Assembly (NCBI GenBank): GCA_028710865.1
Contig: JAQTUF010000011.1
Span: 1-26,623 of the forward strand
Direction: 5' to 3'
Length of the DNA stretch: 26,623 nt
From: Candidatus Shapirobacteria bacterium
Lineage (GTDB): Bacteria; Patescibacteria; Microgenomatia; UBA12405
This document shows positions 8,198 to 16,520 of this stretch, piece by piece. Numbering within the stretch: position 1 is the stretch's first letter; every line of letters begins with the position of its first letter. The translations under genes were made by a program, and so were the position numbers. The notes beneath the pieces are model-generated. The model searched no databases. It was not told the origin of the DNA and was given only the letters and a program-made list of their open reading frames with translations.

Positions 8198-9650
8198 GGA
8201 AGTCTTTTAGTTTTTTTAGATATTTAAATGTGTAATTTATTAGGTGTTGAAGATCATTAAGTGAGCGGATGGATGTTATTTTTTTGATTATAAACTGGGG
8301 AGTTAAAATGCCTTTAAATAGATTTTGAATTAATTCGATTTGTTTGTGTGGTGAAATAGGAGATTTTATAACTGATTGACGCATGTCATATTTATTCCAA
8401 TCAGTAGTTAAAAGAAGTTTATTTTTTTGGCAATATTGGAAAAGAGGTGTTCCTGGATATGGGATTAGAAGGGTGGCTTGGATTGAGTCGGCTAAATTTT
8501 GCCTAAAAATATATCTAGCTAAGTCGAGAGTTCTTTGAGCTTCTTTAAGGGATTCATGAGGATAACCAACCATAACAGTGATATGTGGTTCGAGACCAGC
8601 TTTTTTGGCCATCAAGAGGGTTTTTATAGCATAGCTAGTTTTTTCATTTTTATTGATAAAGTCGAGAGTTTTTTGATTGGCAGATTCGAGACCATAAAGA
8701 ATAAATCTAAACCCAGCTTGTTTCATAAGAAAATATTCTTTTTGAGATAGGGCACCAAAACGCATATTGCACCCAATTGTCACTTTTTTGTTCAATCCTG
8801 TTTTAATAAGCTGGCGACAGAGATCTTTGAGCCAAATTCCTACAGGAAGGGTACCAGAATCATCAAAAATTTCTTTGATTCCAAAATTGTTAACTAAGTT
8901 TTTAATTTCGGCAATAGTGTGTTTAACAGAAAAGTGCTGGAAGCATCTTCCTGGGAAGAGGGTAGTCCATGAACAAAAAGTGCATCTCCCCCACCAACAG
9001 TCTCGGCCAGACATTATATATGAACCTGGTTTATGTTTGTAATTGGTGTTATTGTAGGCATAAAGTTGCCATTGGGTTAATTGCCGATCAATGATAGGAA
9101 GCGAATTGAGATTATGATTTTTTGTAAGTTTAAAAACTTTGTTTTTGGGGATATTTTTTTTATTTATTTTTTGAATTAGATCGAGAAGAAGAAAATCATA
9201 ATTTCCTCCTATTAGAACGAAATCTACTGGACTATTTTTAATTGATTCTTGAGGAAGAGCAGTAACATGATCTCCCATGAGAACAACAATTGGTTTCCAA
9301 GAACACTTTTGTTTGATTTGTTTAATTATTTGCCAGTGTTTTTTTATGACCGGAGTTTTGGTTTCAATAGCAATTAAATTAGGTTTATTTTTTTTAAGTT
9401 GGTTAAACCATTGTTGGTAGGTTAAATTTTGGGCAATAGCATCATCCCAAAAAACTTTTAATCCGTGGCTTTGTAAGAGAGTAGCAGCATAAGCTGGAAT
9501 AATCGGGTAAATAACGTTACCAGTATTAGTCCATTGGAATTGGCGGTTTTGAGACAAAAAGGGAGACCCTTTTGGGGACTTGAGGGGAGGATAAGAGATA
9601 GAAACTGATTTAACCACCAATATATTTGCCGGTTTTTTTATCGAAGGCAT
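8190..9650 (-). CDS. B12-binding-domain radical SAM enzyme (second of two), C-x4-C-x2-C cluster
   Basis: With the start chosen here (ATG at 9650-9648, MPSIKKPANILVVKS) the protein has 486 residues. A second ATG at 9686 would add 12 residues but lengthen the overlap with the upstream GT2 from 41 to 77 bp. Neither start has a good Shine-Dalgarno sequence, so the choice is uncertain. The N-terminal part looks like a cobalamin-binding Rossmann domain (NILVVKSVSISYPPL, IVVLMGDHVTALPQES, VLIGGNYDF). The radical SAM motif is GRDCWWGRCTFCSW, with cysteines spaced C-x4-C-x2-C (residues 218, 223, 226 from the chosen start) rather than C-x3-C-x2-C. The barrel continues with FDDSGTLPVG, FILYGLESANQKTLDFI and VMVGYPHES. 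It is not a close duplicate of the other radical SAM enzyme, so the two probably act on different substrates or positions. Confidence 0.85.
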   Translation of the reverse strand: MPSIKKPANILVVKSVSISYPPLKSPKGSPFLSQNRQFQWTNTGNVIYPIIPAYAATLLQSHGLKVFWDDAIAQNLTYQQWFNQLKKNKPNLIAIETKTPVIKKHWQIIKQIKQKCSWKPIVVLMGDHVTALPQESIKNSPVDFVLIGGNYDFLLLDLIQKINKKNIPKNKVFKLTKNHNLNSLPIIDRQLTQWQLYAYNNTNYKHKPGSYIMSGRDCWWGRCTFCSWTTLFPGRCFQHFSVKHTIAEIKNLVNNFGIKEIFDDSGTLPVGIWLKDLCRQLIKTGLNKKVTIGCNMRFGALSQKEYFLMKQAGFRFILYGLESANQKTLDFINKNEKTSYAIKTLLMAKKAGLEPHITVMVGYPHESLKEAQRTLDLARYIFRQNLADSIQATLLIPYPGTPLFQYCQKNKLLLTTDWNKYDMRQSVIKSPISPHKQIELIQNLFKGILTPQFIIKKITSIRSLNDLQHLINYTFKYLKKLKDFHG

Positions 9651-10593
9651 GGGCTTTGAATTTGATATCTTTTTTGAAAAATCCATGTAGGAATAGTATA
9701 CCGTAGTAAATGTGAGTCAGAGGAATGGTAATCATAGCTAAAAGAGATGTTTTAAATTTATTTTTTTGAAAAATAAATAAAAAGAGGGTAAATATTAATA
9801 TTAATAAATATAGATATAATGGAATGTTGAATATAAGTTGGTAATTGATTTGATTGATAATAGTTAAAATTATTAGATAAATAACAAATAGACTGGGAGC
9901 TATATAACCTATTTTGAGACTAGTTTCGGGAAATTTTTTGGCAAAAAATCCTCGATGAATAGCATAACGAGTTATTTGTTGAAGATGAGGAATGATAACT
10001 GATCTGCGGTGATGATAAACAATAACTGATGGATGATAAAAAATTTTTTTATGAAGTTTTTTGGTTAATTTTAGACAAAGAATGGTATCCTCCCCAGGCC
10101 AGTAAGAAGTATCAAAGCCTTTGATTGTTTGAAAATCTTTTTTTTTGACAGTGAGGTTGACACTAGGAAAATCATCGACGAAACGAGATGGGCTAATATT
10201 GTTACGATAAGATCCAGCTCCTCCACTTCCCAAATAGCTAGACCACATTAACCCTGAGGCTTTTTGATAAATATTATCTTTTGGCGGAGTTAAACATGGG
10301 CCACAAATTCCTGAATACTCTGGGTGTTTTTGAATTATTTTAAAAATATTTTTGAGGTAATTTTTATTGGGATAAGAATCGTCATCTAAAAAGGTAAGAT
10401 ATTGACCTTTGGCCATTTTAGCACCAAGATTTCTTTTTTCGGCAGGATTAGCTGAACCAGAAATCTTATCGGTGATAATTAAGGTTTCGAATTGTTTGAA
10501 GGTTTGTTTTTTGAGTTGTTTTATAGTTTCTTTTAAGTAAGGATTAGATTTTCTAACAGGAATGATAATTGAGAAAAATGGTACTTTTTTCAT
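9610..10593 (-). CDS. GT2-family glycosyltransferase with C-terminal membrane segments
   Basis: The 327-residue protein begins FFSIIIPVRKSNPYLKETI, then IITDKISG and NPAEKRNLGAKMAKGQYL. The DxD site is TFLDDDSYPNKNYL (about residues 87-100), and WPGEDTILCLKL supplies the acceptor-side ED motif of this GT2 subgroup. About residues 225-310 form two or three hydrophobic helices (IGYIAPSLFVIYLIILTI, NIPLYLYLLILIFTLF), so it should be an integral membrane GT2 with the catalytic domain in the cytosol. The start codon shares ATGA with the upstream gene's stop. The 3' end holds the start of the second radical SAM gene. Confidence 0.86.
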   Translation of the reverse strand: MKKVPFFSIIIPVRKSNPYLKETIKQLKKQTFKQFETLIITDKISGSANPAEKRNLGAKMAKGQYLTFLDDDSYPNKNYLKNIFKIIQKHPEYSGICGPCLTPPKDNIYQKASGLMWSSYLGSGGAGSYRNNISPSRFVDDFPSVNLTVKKKDFQTIKGFDTSYWPGEDTILCLKLTKKLHKKIFYHPSVIVYHHRRSVIIPHLQQITRYAIHRGFFAKKFPETSLKIGYIAPSLFVIYLIILTIINQINYQLIFNIPLYLYLLILIFTLFLFIFQKNKFKTSLLAMITIPLTHIYYGILFLHGFFKKDIKFKAHAFDKKTGKYIGG

Positions 10594-11396
10594 AGTTTTC
10601 CAGTATTAATACGCATTTTTAAATCAGGGTCAAAAACCCATTTTCTTTTGTTTTTATTGTCGTAATAGTGGAGAATTCTAAGTCGATAAAAAACAGCTAG
10701 GGCATCAATTAGAGATTGAATGATAATTTTTAGGCCGGAGGCATGAGTTAAACTAGAAAAATCATAATTTAATTTAATTGGGGCTTCATAGATGTTTTTA
10801 AAACCAAGATAGTTAGCCACAGAAAGTATTTCTAAGTCAAAGGCATAATTTTTTATTAGGAGTCGAGGAAGAACTTTAATAAGTACTTTACGTTTAAATA
10901 TTTTTAGGCCAGCTTGGGTATCTCTAATATTGATTCCAAGTAGATATCGGGCAATAAGATGTCCGCCAAAACTAATTATTTTTCTATCTAAAGGATAGTT
11001 TATTTGTGATGCAGGATGTTGTTTTGAACCGACAACAATGTCGGCGTTGTACCATTCCATGTGTTCTAAAATCATAGAAATACCGTTGGGGTCGATTTCC
11101 ATTCCAGCATCGATAAAGGCAATATAGTCCCCTTTTGTTTTGGCCATACCAAAACGAACAGCATAACCTTTGCCATGGTTGTTTTTGTAACCATATACTT
11201 TTAGATTTGGCAATTTGATTTTTTGAGCGATTTTATAAGAATTATCAATATTTTTTCCGTCAACTACGGCAATTATTTCATATTGATAACGAATTTGTTT
11301 TAAGACTTGATCAATATTGTTTAAATCTTTTTTAATGGTTTTTTCTTGTTTGTAGATAGGGACAATTACCGACAAAAAGTGGTGTTTATTTTCCAT
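10590..11396 (-). CDS. DPM1/ALG5-like GT2: polyprenyl-phosphate sugar synthase
   Basis: This compact 268-residue GT2 has the pattern of dolichyl/polyprenyl-phosphate mannose or glucose synthases: FLSVIVPIYKQEKTIKKDL, IIAVVDGKNIDNSY, NNHGKGYAVRFGMAKTKGDY, IAFIDAGMEIDPNG, VVGSKQHP, then NIRDTQAGLKIFKR and YAFDLEIL. The KGxAVRxGM and RDTQxGxKxF motifs are characteristic of this subfamily. Such enzymes make the lipid-phosphate sugar donors used by GT-C transferases on the outer membrane face, so it is the natural supplier for the GT-C genes encoded upstream in the same operon. No long C-terminal membrane anchor is present. Mannose and glucose cannot be distinguished by sequence. It overlaps its neighbours by 11 bp (upstream) and 4 bp (ATGA, downstream). 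Confidence 0.85.
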   Translation of the reverse strand: MENKHHFLSVIVPIYKQEKTIKKDLNNIDQVLKQIRYQYEIIAVVDGKNIDNSYKIAQKIKLPNLKVYGYKNNHGKGYAVRFGMAKTKGDYIAFIDAGMEIDPNGISMILEHMEWYNADIVVGSKQHPASQINYPLDRKIISFGGHLIARYLLGINIRDTQAGLKIFKRKVLIKVLPRLLIKNYAFDLEILSVANYLGFKNIYEAPIKLNYDFSSLTHASGLKIIIQSLIDALAVFYRLRILHYYDNKNKRKWVFDPDLKMRINTGKL

Positions 11397-12471
11397 TTAA
11401 TAGAGCTAATTTATATACTGCTAGAGTTTGTTGGGCAGTAGAGCTCCAGTTGAAATTTTTGACATATTCTAATCCTAATTGGCTATATTTTTGTCTAATG
11501 TTTTTATCTTCCCAATATTTTTTAAGAGTATTTCTTATCTCTTCAATGGAATTTGGATCAAAAGAGAGACCATTGTTGGCCATAATTTCTGGTAAACAAG
11601 TAGTTTGACTATAAGCAATAGGACATCCTGATTGCATTGCTTGAATTAAAGGAAGTCCAAATCCTTCAGCAAAGGAGGGTTGGCAATAAATAGTGGCAAG
11701 ATTGTAGATTAAAGGCAAATCTTCATCTGGAACAAAGCCAGTAAAGATTAAGTTATTACTTTCTTTGTTTTCTTGATATTTTGATTGGAGCCAAAGTAAA
11801 TCTTTAGTCCATGGGTGTTTGGGAACATCTTTTTTGGTGACAGCAGAACCAACAATTACTAAGGGGTATTTTGATTTAAGACAGGCTTTGACTAGATTGG
11901 GGACGTTTTTATTCCAATTAATGTCACCAACAAAAAGAATAAACTTTGATGGTAAATTATATTTTGAACGGATTTCTTTTAGTTTTTTTTGGTCAATAAT
12001 TTTTTTAAAAGATTTATCAGCTGCTAAATAAGTGGTAAATATTTTGTCTAAGGGGTATTTGGTAATTTTATTGATAATGTCACGAGAGTAATTAGAAACA
12101 GTTATAATTTTTGAGACTTTTTTAAGTTGATGTTTTTGGATTAGCCATTTTAAATTACCTTTAACTCCAACTGGAAAATGTTTTTTGAATTCTCTTGGGA
12201 TAAGATCATGGACAGTGACAACTGTAGGTGTATATTGATTGATTGATAAGGTTAAATTAAACGGATCAAAAAAAGGATAATGAATAAGGTCGTATTTGCC
12301 TGTTTTAAAAATAGATGATTTTTTTACTAAGCGGATACTCCAATTTTTGTAGTCTGAATTGTTTTTTATTTCTTTTTTGAGGGCATCGATTAAATTAATA
12401 GTATAATAACCAACTCCTCTAATGGAATTGCCGTTAAAAACTGGAGAAATGTTTATGGCAATTTTTATCAT
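11386..12471 (-). CDS. GT4-family glycosyltransferase (mannosyltransferase-like)
   Basis: The ATG at 12471-12469 forms TAATG with the upstream stop and gives 361 residues; an in-frame TTG at 12486 is a weaker alternative. The N-terminal GT-B domain includes GVGYYTINLI and TPTVVTVHDLIPREF. Next comes IITVSNYSRDIINKI, the usual GT4 hinge-side motif. The C-terminal donor domain has LFVGDINWNKNVPNLVKA, IFTGFVPDEDLPLIYNLA and SFAEGFGLPLIQAMQSG. In this last motif the usual E-x7-E reads E269-x7-Q277: the second Glu is Gln. That residue normally contacts the donor ribose, so the change may tune rather than abolish activity. Relatives include WbaZ/MtfB-type mannosyltransferases of polysaccharide clusters. 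Confidence 0.88.
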   Translation of the reverse strand: MIKIAINISPVFNGNSIRGVGYYTINLIDALKKEIKNNSDYKNWSIRLVKKSSIFKTGKYDLIHYPFFDPFNLTLSINQYTPTVVTVHDLIPREFKKHFPVGVKGNLKWLIQKHQLKKVSKIITVSNYSRDIINKITKYPLDKIFTTYLAADKSFKKIIDQKKLKEIRSKYNLPSKFILFVGDINWNKNVPNLVKACLKSKYPLVIVGSAVTKKDVPKHPWTKDLLWLQSKYQENKESNNLIFTGFVPDEDLPLIYNLATIYCQPSFAEGFGLPLIQAMQSGCPIAYSQTTCLPEIMANNGLSFDPNSIEEIRNTLKKYWEDKNIRQKYSQLGLEYVKNFNWSSTAQQTLAVYKLALLNGK

Positions 12472-13298
12472 TATTTTTTGTCCCAATCTTGGGATAAATT
12501 AATACCTCGATTAGTTTTTATTAATTCATAATATTTGGTATAGGCAATAGGAAAACGAAGAGCAGAAAAAAATGAAAAAACGAATCCTGGAAAGCCATCA
12601 ACGTATCCTCGATGACGGAAAAATGTTTTAAGGAACCACCAAGTGGGTTTGATTAGATAAAAGTTTAAAAAACTAGTAAATCCAATTGGGGTTTTTTTAG
12701 ATTTTAGTTCATCGGCTAAAAGAGTAGTGTAACGATTGGCTCGAAGTAAATATAGAGAAAAAGAAGTATCAGCATAATGCTCTAAATCATTTTTAAGCCA
12801 ACCAACTAAACCGTCATCTACTTCAGCTTGTTCATGAACGTCTTTACAGGGTAAATGGGCTTTACCATTTTTATAAAATCTAATGGTAGGATCGGGATAT
12901 TGACCTCCTTTTTTAAGAAATGTTCCTAAAAAGTAGTTTTTTCGGGGGATCCAAAATCCATTTTCAGAAATATTTTTTGGATCTTTTTTTAAGATTTCTT
13001 CGATTTCTTGTTTTAATTGAGGAGTGACAATTTCATCGGCATCAAGTTGTAGAATCCAATCTCCTTTACAAGCGGAAATCCCCATTTGTTTATTAGTATG
13101 AAACATGGGCTTGTTAGTAGTTGAAATTACTCTAGCTTGTTTGAATTTTTTGACTAAAGTAGTAGTATCATCTTGGGATTGACCATCGACGACGATAATT
13201 TCGTCAGCAAAATCTTTGACAGCTTCTAGGCATCGGGTGATATTTTTAGCTTCATTATAAGTGGCTAAAGTGACTGATAAAGTTGAATTTTTTTTCAT
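12471..13298 (-). CDS. WaaE/KdtX-like GT2 glycosyltransferase
   Basis: The 275-residue protein belongs to the GT2 branch typified by WaaE/LgtF, inner-core beta-1,4-glucosyltransferases. It shows LSVTLATYNEAKNITRCLEA (about 7-26), DEIIVVDGQSQDDTT (32-46), the DxDE site LQLDADEIVTPQL and the family's C-terminal pattern GGQYPDPTIRFYKNGKAHL followed by DVHEQAEV. A hydrophobic stretch near the C-terminus (GFVFSFFSALRFPIAY) may bind the membrane peripherally. It probably adds a sugar on the cytoplasmic side. Its start overlaps the stop of the adjacent GT-C gene as ATGA, and its stop overlaps the next start as TAATG. Confidence 0.87.
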   Translation of the reverse strand: MKKNSTLSVTLATYNEAKNITRCLEAVKDFADEIIVVDGQSQDDTTTLVKKFKQARVISTTNKPMFHTNKQMGISACKGDWILQLDADEIVTPQLKQEIEEILKKDPKNISENGFWIPRKNYFLGTFLKKGGQYPDPTIRFYKNGKAHLPCKDVHEQAEVDDGLVGWLKNDLEHYADTSFSLYLLRANRYTTLLADELKSKKTPIGFTSFLNFYLIKPTWWFLKTFFRHRGYVDGFPGFVFSFFSALRFPIAYTKYYELIKTNRGINLSQDWDKK

Positions 13299-14905
13299 AT
13301 TTTTTGATAAAGCTTAAAAGCTGGTTTTTGATTAGGGGAATTAATAATTTTAAAAGGTATTCCCGGTATTTCTTCGTCACTGCTGACTATCAGTGAGTTG
13401 TTGGGAATAGTATCCCATTCAATTTTACCAAAATGATAATTGTCGTAGTTTAGCACTGTTGAAAAACCGAAATTATCTGGTGGAGTTAATTTAATTTGTG
13501 ATTGAATTTGTGCAGGTGGATATTTAGAGAAAAATAAAAATAAAATGTAGGGTTGATCGTATTTATTGGTAATATAAATGTTTTCATATTGATTTTTTTG
13601 TGATTCTAAATAAGGAACTAATTGATCAAAACCATATTCCCAAGCAAAAGGATAACGTTTTTGATAGTGGAGGAAATAAGAATCTAAGTAATAAGCCCCA
13701 GAATAGAGATAAGCAATTATGATAAGGGGAATTAATATTTTAGAATATTTCTTGAGAAGTTCTAAAAGATAGTAAATACCGCCAGTAGTTAGGATAGAGA
13801 GAGGTATAGTTAAAGGGAGACTTCTAAGAGCTGAAGGAGCTTGGAAAGTAAGAGATGAGGCTAAGGGGGCAATGAAGAGAAAGGAAAAAATAAATTTTTT
13901 AACTTTGGAAGAGAAAAATTTTGATTTGAGAATAAAAATGACACCTAAAATCAAAAATGGTAATTCAATTAGATATAACTGGCCCATTTCCGGAATCTTA
14001 GAACGTGGGACTTCATCACCATCAATAAATAGAAAATTAGGATTGAAATGAGAGCTATATTTTTGGCCCCAAGAAATTAAATAGAGAATTTTTTTATTAT
14101 GAATGATTCGGCTTAATTGATTTGAATTAGTATGTTGGTTTATTAGTTCATTAGCTCGCCAAATAGGCCCTTGGTCAGCGGTTAAACCCACACCTCCAAA
14201 TCGAGTGGTTCCTCCATTATGGAGAAAGGAAACAGCTACAGGGATTATAAAAGCCAGCCCAATAATAATTGGAATAAAAATTTGAGGAATTTTTTTAATA
14301 AGAAATTGAAAATAAAGGATAATTAAAGTTAAGGCTAATAATGGAGCAATTATTCGGGCTGAATGATAACAATATAAGGAAAGAACGTAAAAAATAACAA
14401 ATAGAGAAAAATTTGGAAGGAATTTTTTTTGAATTGATTTAAAGAAAAAATACGTGCCGATTATTATAAATGATAAAGCGGTTTGAGATTCCCAAGCCCC
14501 CCTACTAAAATGGATATGCCAAGGAGAAAGGGTTAAAACAGTAGCGGATAATAAAGCCAGTTTTTTGTTTTTAGAAAAAATTAAAATTAGTTTATATAAA
14601 AATAGAATTGTTAAGATTGATAAAATTAAATTTGGTAATCTAACAGCAAGTGGGTTGAGCCCAAGAATTTTTACGAAAGGAATAGCCAAATAAACATACC
14701 CTCCTGGTTTATAGTCTCCAAAGGACTTGAAGTGGAGAGGCCAAGAGGTTCCATGTTCATCTTTACCAGTTAATATGAGTGAATAAGCATTATATCCAAG
14801 AGCAGCTTCATCAGGATTTAAAGCTGGAGTATCCCAAAGATTAATAAAACGAAGAAAAAAGGCTATAAAAATAATTAGACAAAGAATTAATTTATGGGTT
14901 TTCAT
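13295..14905 (-). CDS. GT39/ArnT-like (PMT_2) membrane glycosyltransferase, tandem copy 1
   Basis: The start is set at the ATG at 14905 (MKTHKLILC, 536 residues) because this places the first membrane helix as in the neighbouring copy; TTG at 14932 and ATG at 14911 are less likely. About 11-12 membrane helices follow an N-terminal extracytoplasmic loop with the catalytic acidic pair in NPDEAALGYNAYSLILTGKD, then FKSFGDYKPGGYVYL. The HFSRGAWESQTALSF motif comes next. The C-terminal outside domain includes WEYGFDQLVPYLESQ, NKYDQPYILFLFF and YHFGKIEW. GT39-type enzymes take sugar from a polyprenyl-phosphate donor and attach it to lipid or protein outside the membrane. It is the closest relative of the next gene (16520-14892), with matching blocks even at DNA level, so the pair probably arose by tandem duplication. 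Confidence 0.86.
   Translation of the reverse strand: MKTHKLILCLIIFIAFFLRFINLWDTPALNPDEAALGYNAYSLILTGKDEHGTSWPLHFKSFGDYKPGGYVYLAIPFVKILGLNPLAVRLPNLILSILTILFLYKLILIFSKNKKLALLSATVLTLSPWHIHFSRGAWESQTALSFIIIGTYFFFKSIQKKFLPNFSLFVIFYVLSLYCYHSARIIAPLLALTLIILYFQFLIKKIPQIFIPIIIGLAFIIPVAVSFLHNGGTTRFGGVGLTADQGPIWRANELINQHTNSNQLSRIIHNKKILYLISWGQKYSSHFNPNFLFIDGDEVPRSKIPEMGQLYLIELPFLILGVIFILKSKFFSSKVKKFIFSFLFIAPLASSLTFQAPSALRSLPLTIPLSILTTGGIYYLLELLKKYSKILIPLIIIAYLYSGAYYLDSYFLHYQKRYPFAWEYGFDQLVPYLESQKNQYENIYITNKYDQPYILFLFFSKYPPAQIQSQIKLTPPDNFGFSTVLNYDNYHFGKIEWDTIPNNSLIVSSDEEIPGIPFKIINSPNQKPAFKLYQKI
14702..14812. repeat. DNA block repeated in the neighbouring GT-C gene (copy A)
   Basis: This 111-bp stretch matches 16314-16424 with identical internal spacing. 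By eye, 14702-14731 and 16314-16343 agree at 27 of 30 bases, and 14781-14812 and 16393-16424 at 30 of 32. It encodes the GYNAYS to SFGDYKPG catalytic region. It reflects tandem gene duplication, with conservation strongest at the active site. Confidence 0.75.
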
Positions 14906-16520
14906 AAGCATAAAAAGTAGAAATATTGCCAATAGGACTTAATGGAATAAATTTGGAGAACTCTGGTTTTTGATCTATTCCTTGTCGATAGATTTCTTCT
15001 TGAGAAAAAACTCCGAGTGTTCCAGGATGATCTTGAATAAAATTAAATTGGGCAGTTTCAAAATAGATATTATCAATAGTTTTAATGTGACCGGTATCTA
15101 AGGTGGCATCTTCAAGAAGTGCTTGTTGCTGGTATTCGATGGGTGGGTATTGGGAATAAAAAAGATAATAGATATATGGTTGTCCATAGTAATCAGTCAG
15201 ATATATTCGATCAAATTTATTTTGATTTTTTATGACATAATTAATCGCTTGTTGATAGCCATAAATAAAATCGATAGGACTTTTTTTAAGCATATGATTT
15301 AAATAAAGGTCACCGTAATAAATAAAAGAAAGTAAGTAGAGTAAAACAACAGATATTTTTAATAAAAGATAATTATATTTTTTAAAGAAAGAATAAATTC
15401 CTAAACTAATGAAATAAACCAATGGAACAGAAAAAGACATAGCCCTGACTGATTGAACTGAATCCTTAGTAAGGGATGCGGGGATAGGAGCTAAAAGTAA
15501 CCATAAGATAAAGAACAGATTAATTTTATTATTTTTTTTAGAAAAGGCAAAAAATATTCCGAAAACTAAAAATATTAGGCTAGGATAAAGGATAACCCCA
15601 ATATAAGGAGGTGAGTGTCGAGGGTTTTGCCAATCACCTTCAAAAGTTAAGAATCGAGGTGAAAAGTGGTTGAAATATCGAGAAAGGAAATTTTTACTAA
15701 AGAAATTGATGGGATTATAAAAAATTTGATAATCAAGTTTATTAGTTTCAGAAATAATAGTTTGAACTTCGGATTCATTTCGAGGATAGGAAAAAAGGCT
15801 AACCACTTTTAGACGATTGCCATTATTGGTGAAAACAAGCCCCCATAAAATGGGAATACTAAAAATAGCTAAAGGGATGATAAAGTTGGAAAATAGTTGT
15901 TTTATTTTTATTTGTTTAAAATTGAGTAGATATAAAATGATAATAAGGAAAAGGCTGATCATTTTGCCGGCTTGGTAAGTGAAGAGAGATAGGCCAAAAA
16001 TTATGGCCGAGAAAAATAGATATCTAGTTTTTTGACGGTTGATGTATCGATAAAATAGAAAAGAAGCGGTGACTAATTCGAAAGTAAGAATATTAGTTTC
16101 CCAAGCTCCCCGACTAAAGTGGATATTATAAGGATTAAAAGCAGTAATCAAGGCGGCTAACAGAGCAATTTTGTGTGATTTTGGATTTATTTCTTTGATA
16201 AGAAAATAAATTAAAAGTGGTAGAAGAGATCCTAATATAATCGAAGGAAGCCTGGTAGAAAGTTGATTAAGACCAAATATTTTAATAAAAGGTAGACAAA
16301 GGTAGACATAGAGTCCTGGCTTGTAGTCTCCAAATGACTTGAAAATTATAGGTAAAATTTGACCATATTCATCTTTACCTGTTTGTAAGATTGAATAAGC
16401 ATTGTAACCAAGAGCAGCTTCATCCCAAAGAAGTGAAGGATAATCCCAGCTTTTATAAAATCTAATCAAAAATGAGATTAGAATAATGATGGTTAAAAAA
16501 AATTTATTTTTTTTATTCAT
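14892..16520 (-). CDS. GT39/ArnT-like (PMT_2) membrane glycosyltransferase, tandem copy 2
   Basis: The 542-residue polytopic protein has a first helix at FFLTIIILISFLIRF, the catalytic loop WDEAALGYNAYSILQTGKD, and FKSFGDYKPGLYVYL. The HFSRGAWETNILTF motif (about residues 132-145) is the second conserved block. Around 11 further hydrophobic segments follow. The C-terminal extracytoplasmic region has IYGYQQAINYVI, LTDYYGQPYIYYLFYSQYPP and a final IGNISTFYAYENP. The intact DE pair and conserved blocks argue that it is active. It overlaps the upstream gene by 8 bp and the downstream start by 14 bp. The transferred sugar is unknown; divergence from its neighbours suggests that each copy adds a different sugar or acts on a different acceptor (inference). 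Confidence 0.87.
   Translation of the reverse strand: MNKKNKFFLTIIILISFLIRFYKSWDYPSLLWDEAALGYNAYSILQTGKDEYGQILPIIFKSFGDYKPGLYVYLCLPFIKIFGLNQLSTRLPSIILGSLLPLLIYFLIKEINPKSHKIALLAALITAFNPYNIHFSRGAWETNILTFELVTASFLFYRYINRQKTRYLFFSAIIFGLSLFTYQAGKMISLFLIIILYLLNFKQIKIKQLFSNFIIPLAIFSIPILWGLVFTNNGNRLKVVSLFSYPRNESEVQTIISETNKLDYQIFYNPINFFSKNFLSRYFNHFSPRFLTFEGDWQNPRHSPPYIGVILYPSLIFLVFGIFFAFSKKNNKINLFFILWLLLAPIPASLTKDSVQSVRAMSFSVPLVYFISLGIYSFFKKYNYLLLKISVVLLYLLSFIYYGDLYLNHMLKKSPIDFIYGYQQAINYVIKNQNKFDRIYLTDYYGQPYIYYLFYSQYPPIEYQQQALLEDATLDTGHIKTIDNIYFETAQFNFIQDHPGTLGVFSQEEIYRQGIDQKPEFSKFIPLSPIGNISTFYAYENP
16314..16424. repeat. DNA block repeated in the neighbouring GT-C gene (copy B)
   Basis: This is the partner of 14702-14812, in the same orientation about 1.6 kb away. 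Direct repeats of this kind could recombine to delete or fuse the two genes. Confidence 0.75.

Noticed and set aside
8535..9042. Two plus-strand open frames (8535-8750 and 8767-9042) opposite the second radical SAM gene
   Set aside because: They lie wholly antisense to a well-supported gene that includes its cluster motif and show no recognisable motif or start signal.
14906..14932. Upstream TTG (14932) or ATG (14911) start for GT39 copy 1
   Set aside because: ATG 14905 aligns the N-terminus with the sister copy and gives a short 14-bp overlap; the longer forms add only residues encoded inside the upstream gene.
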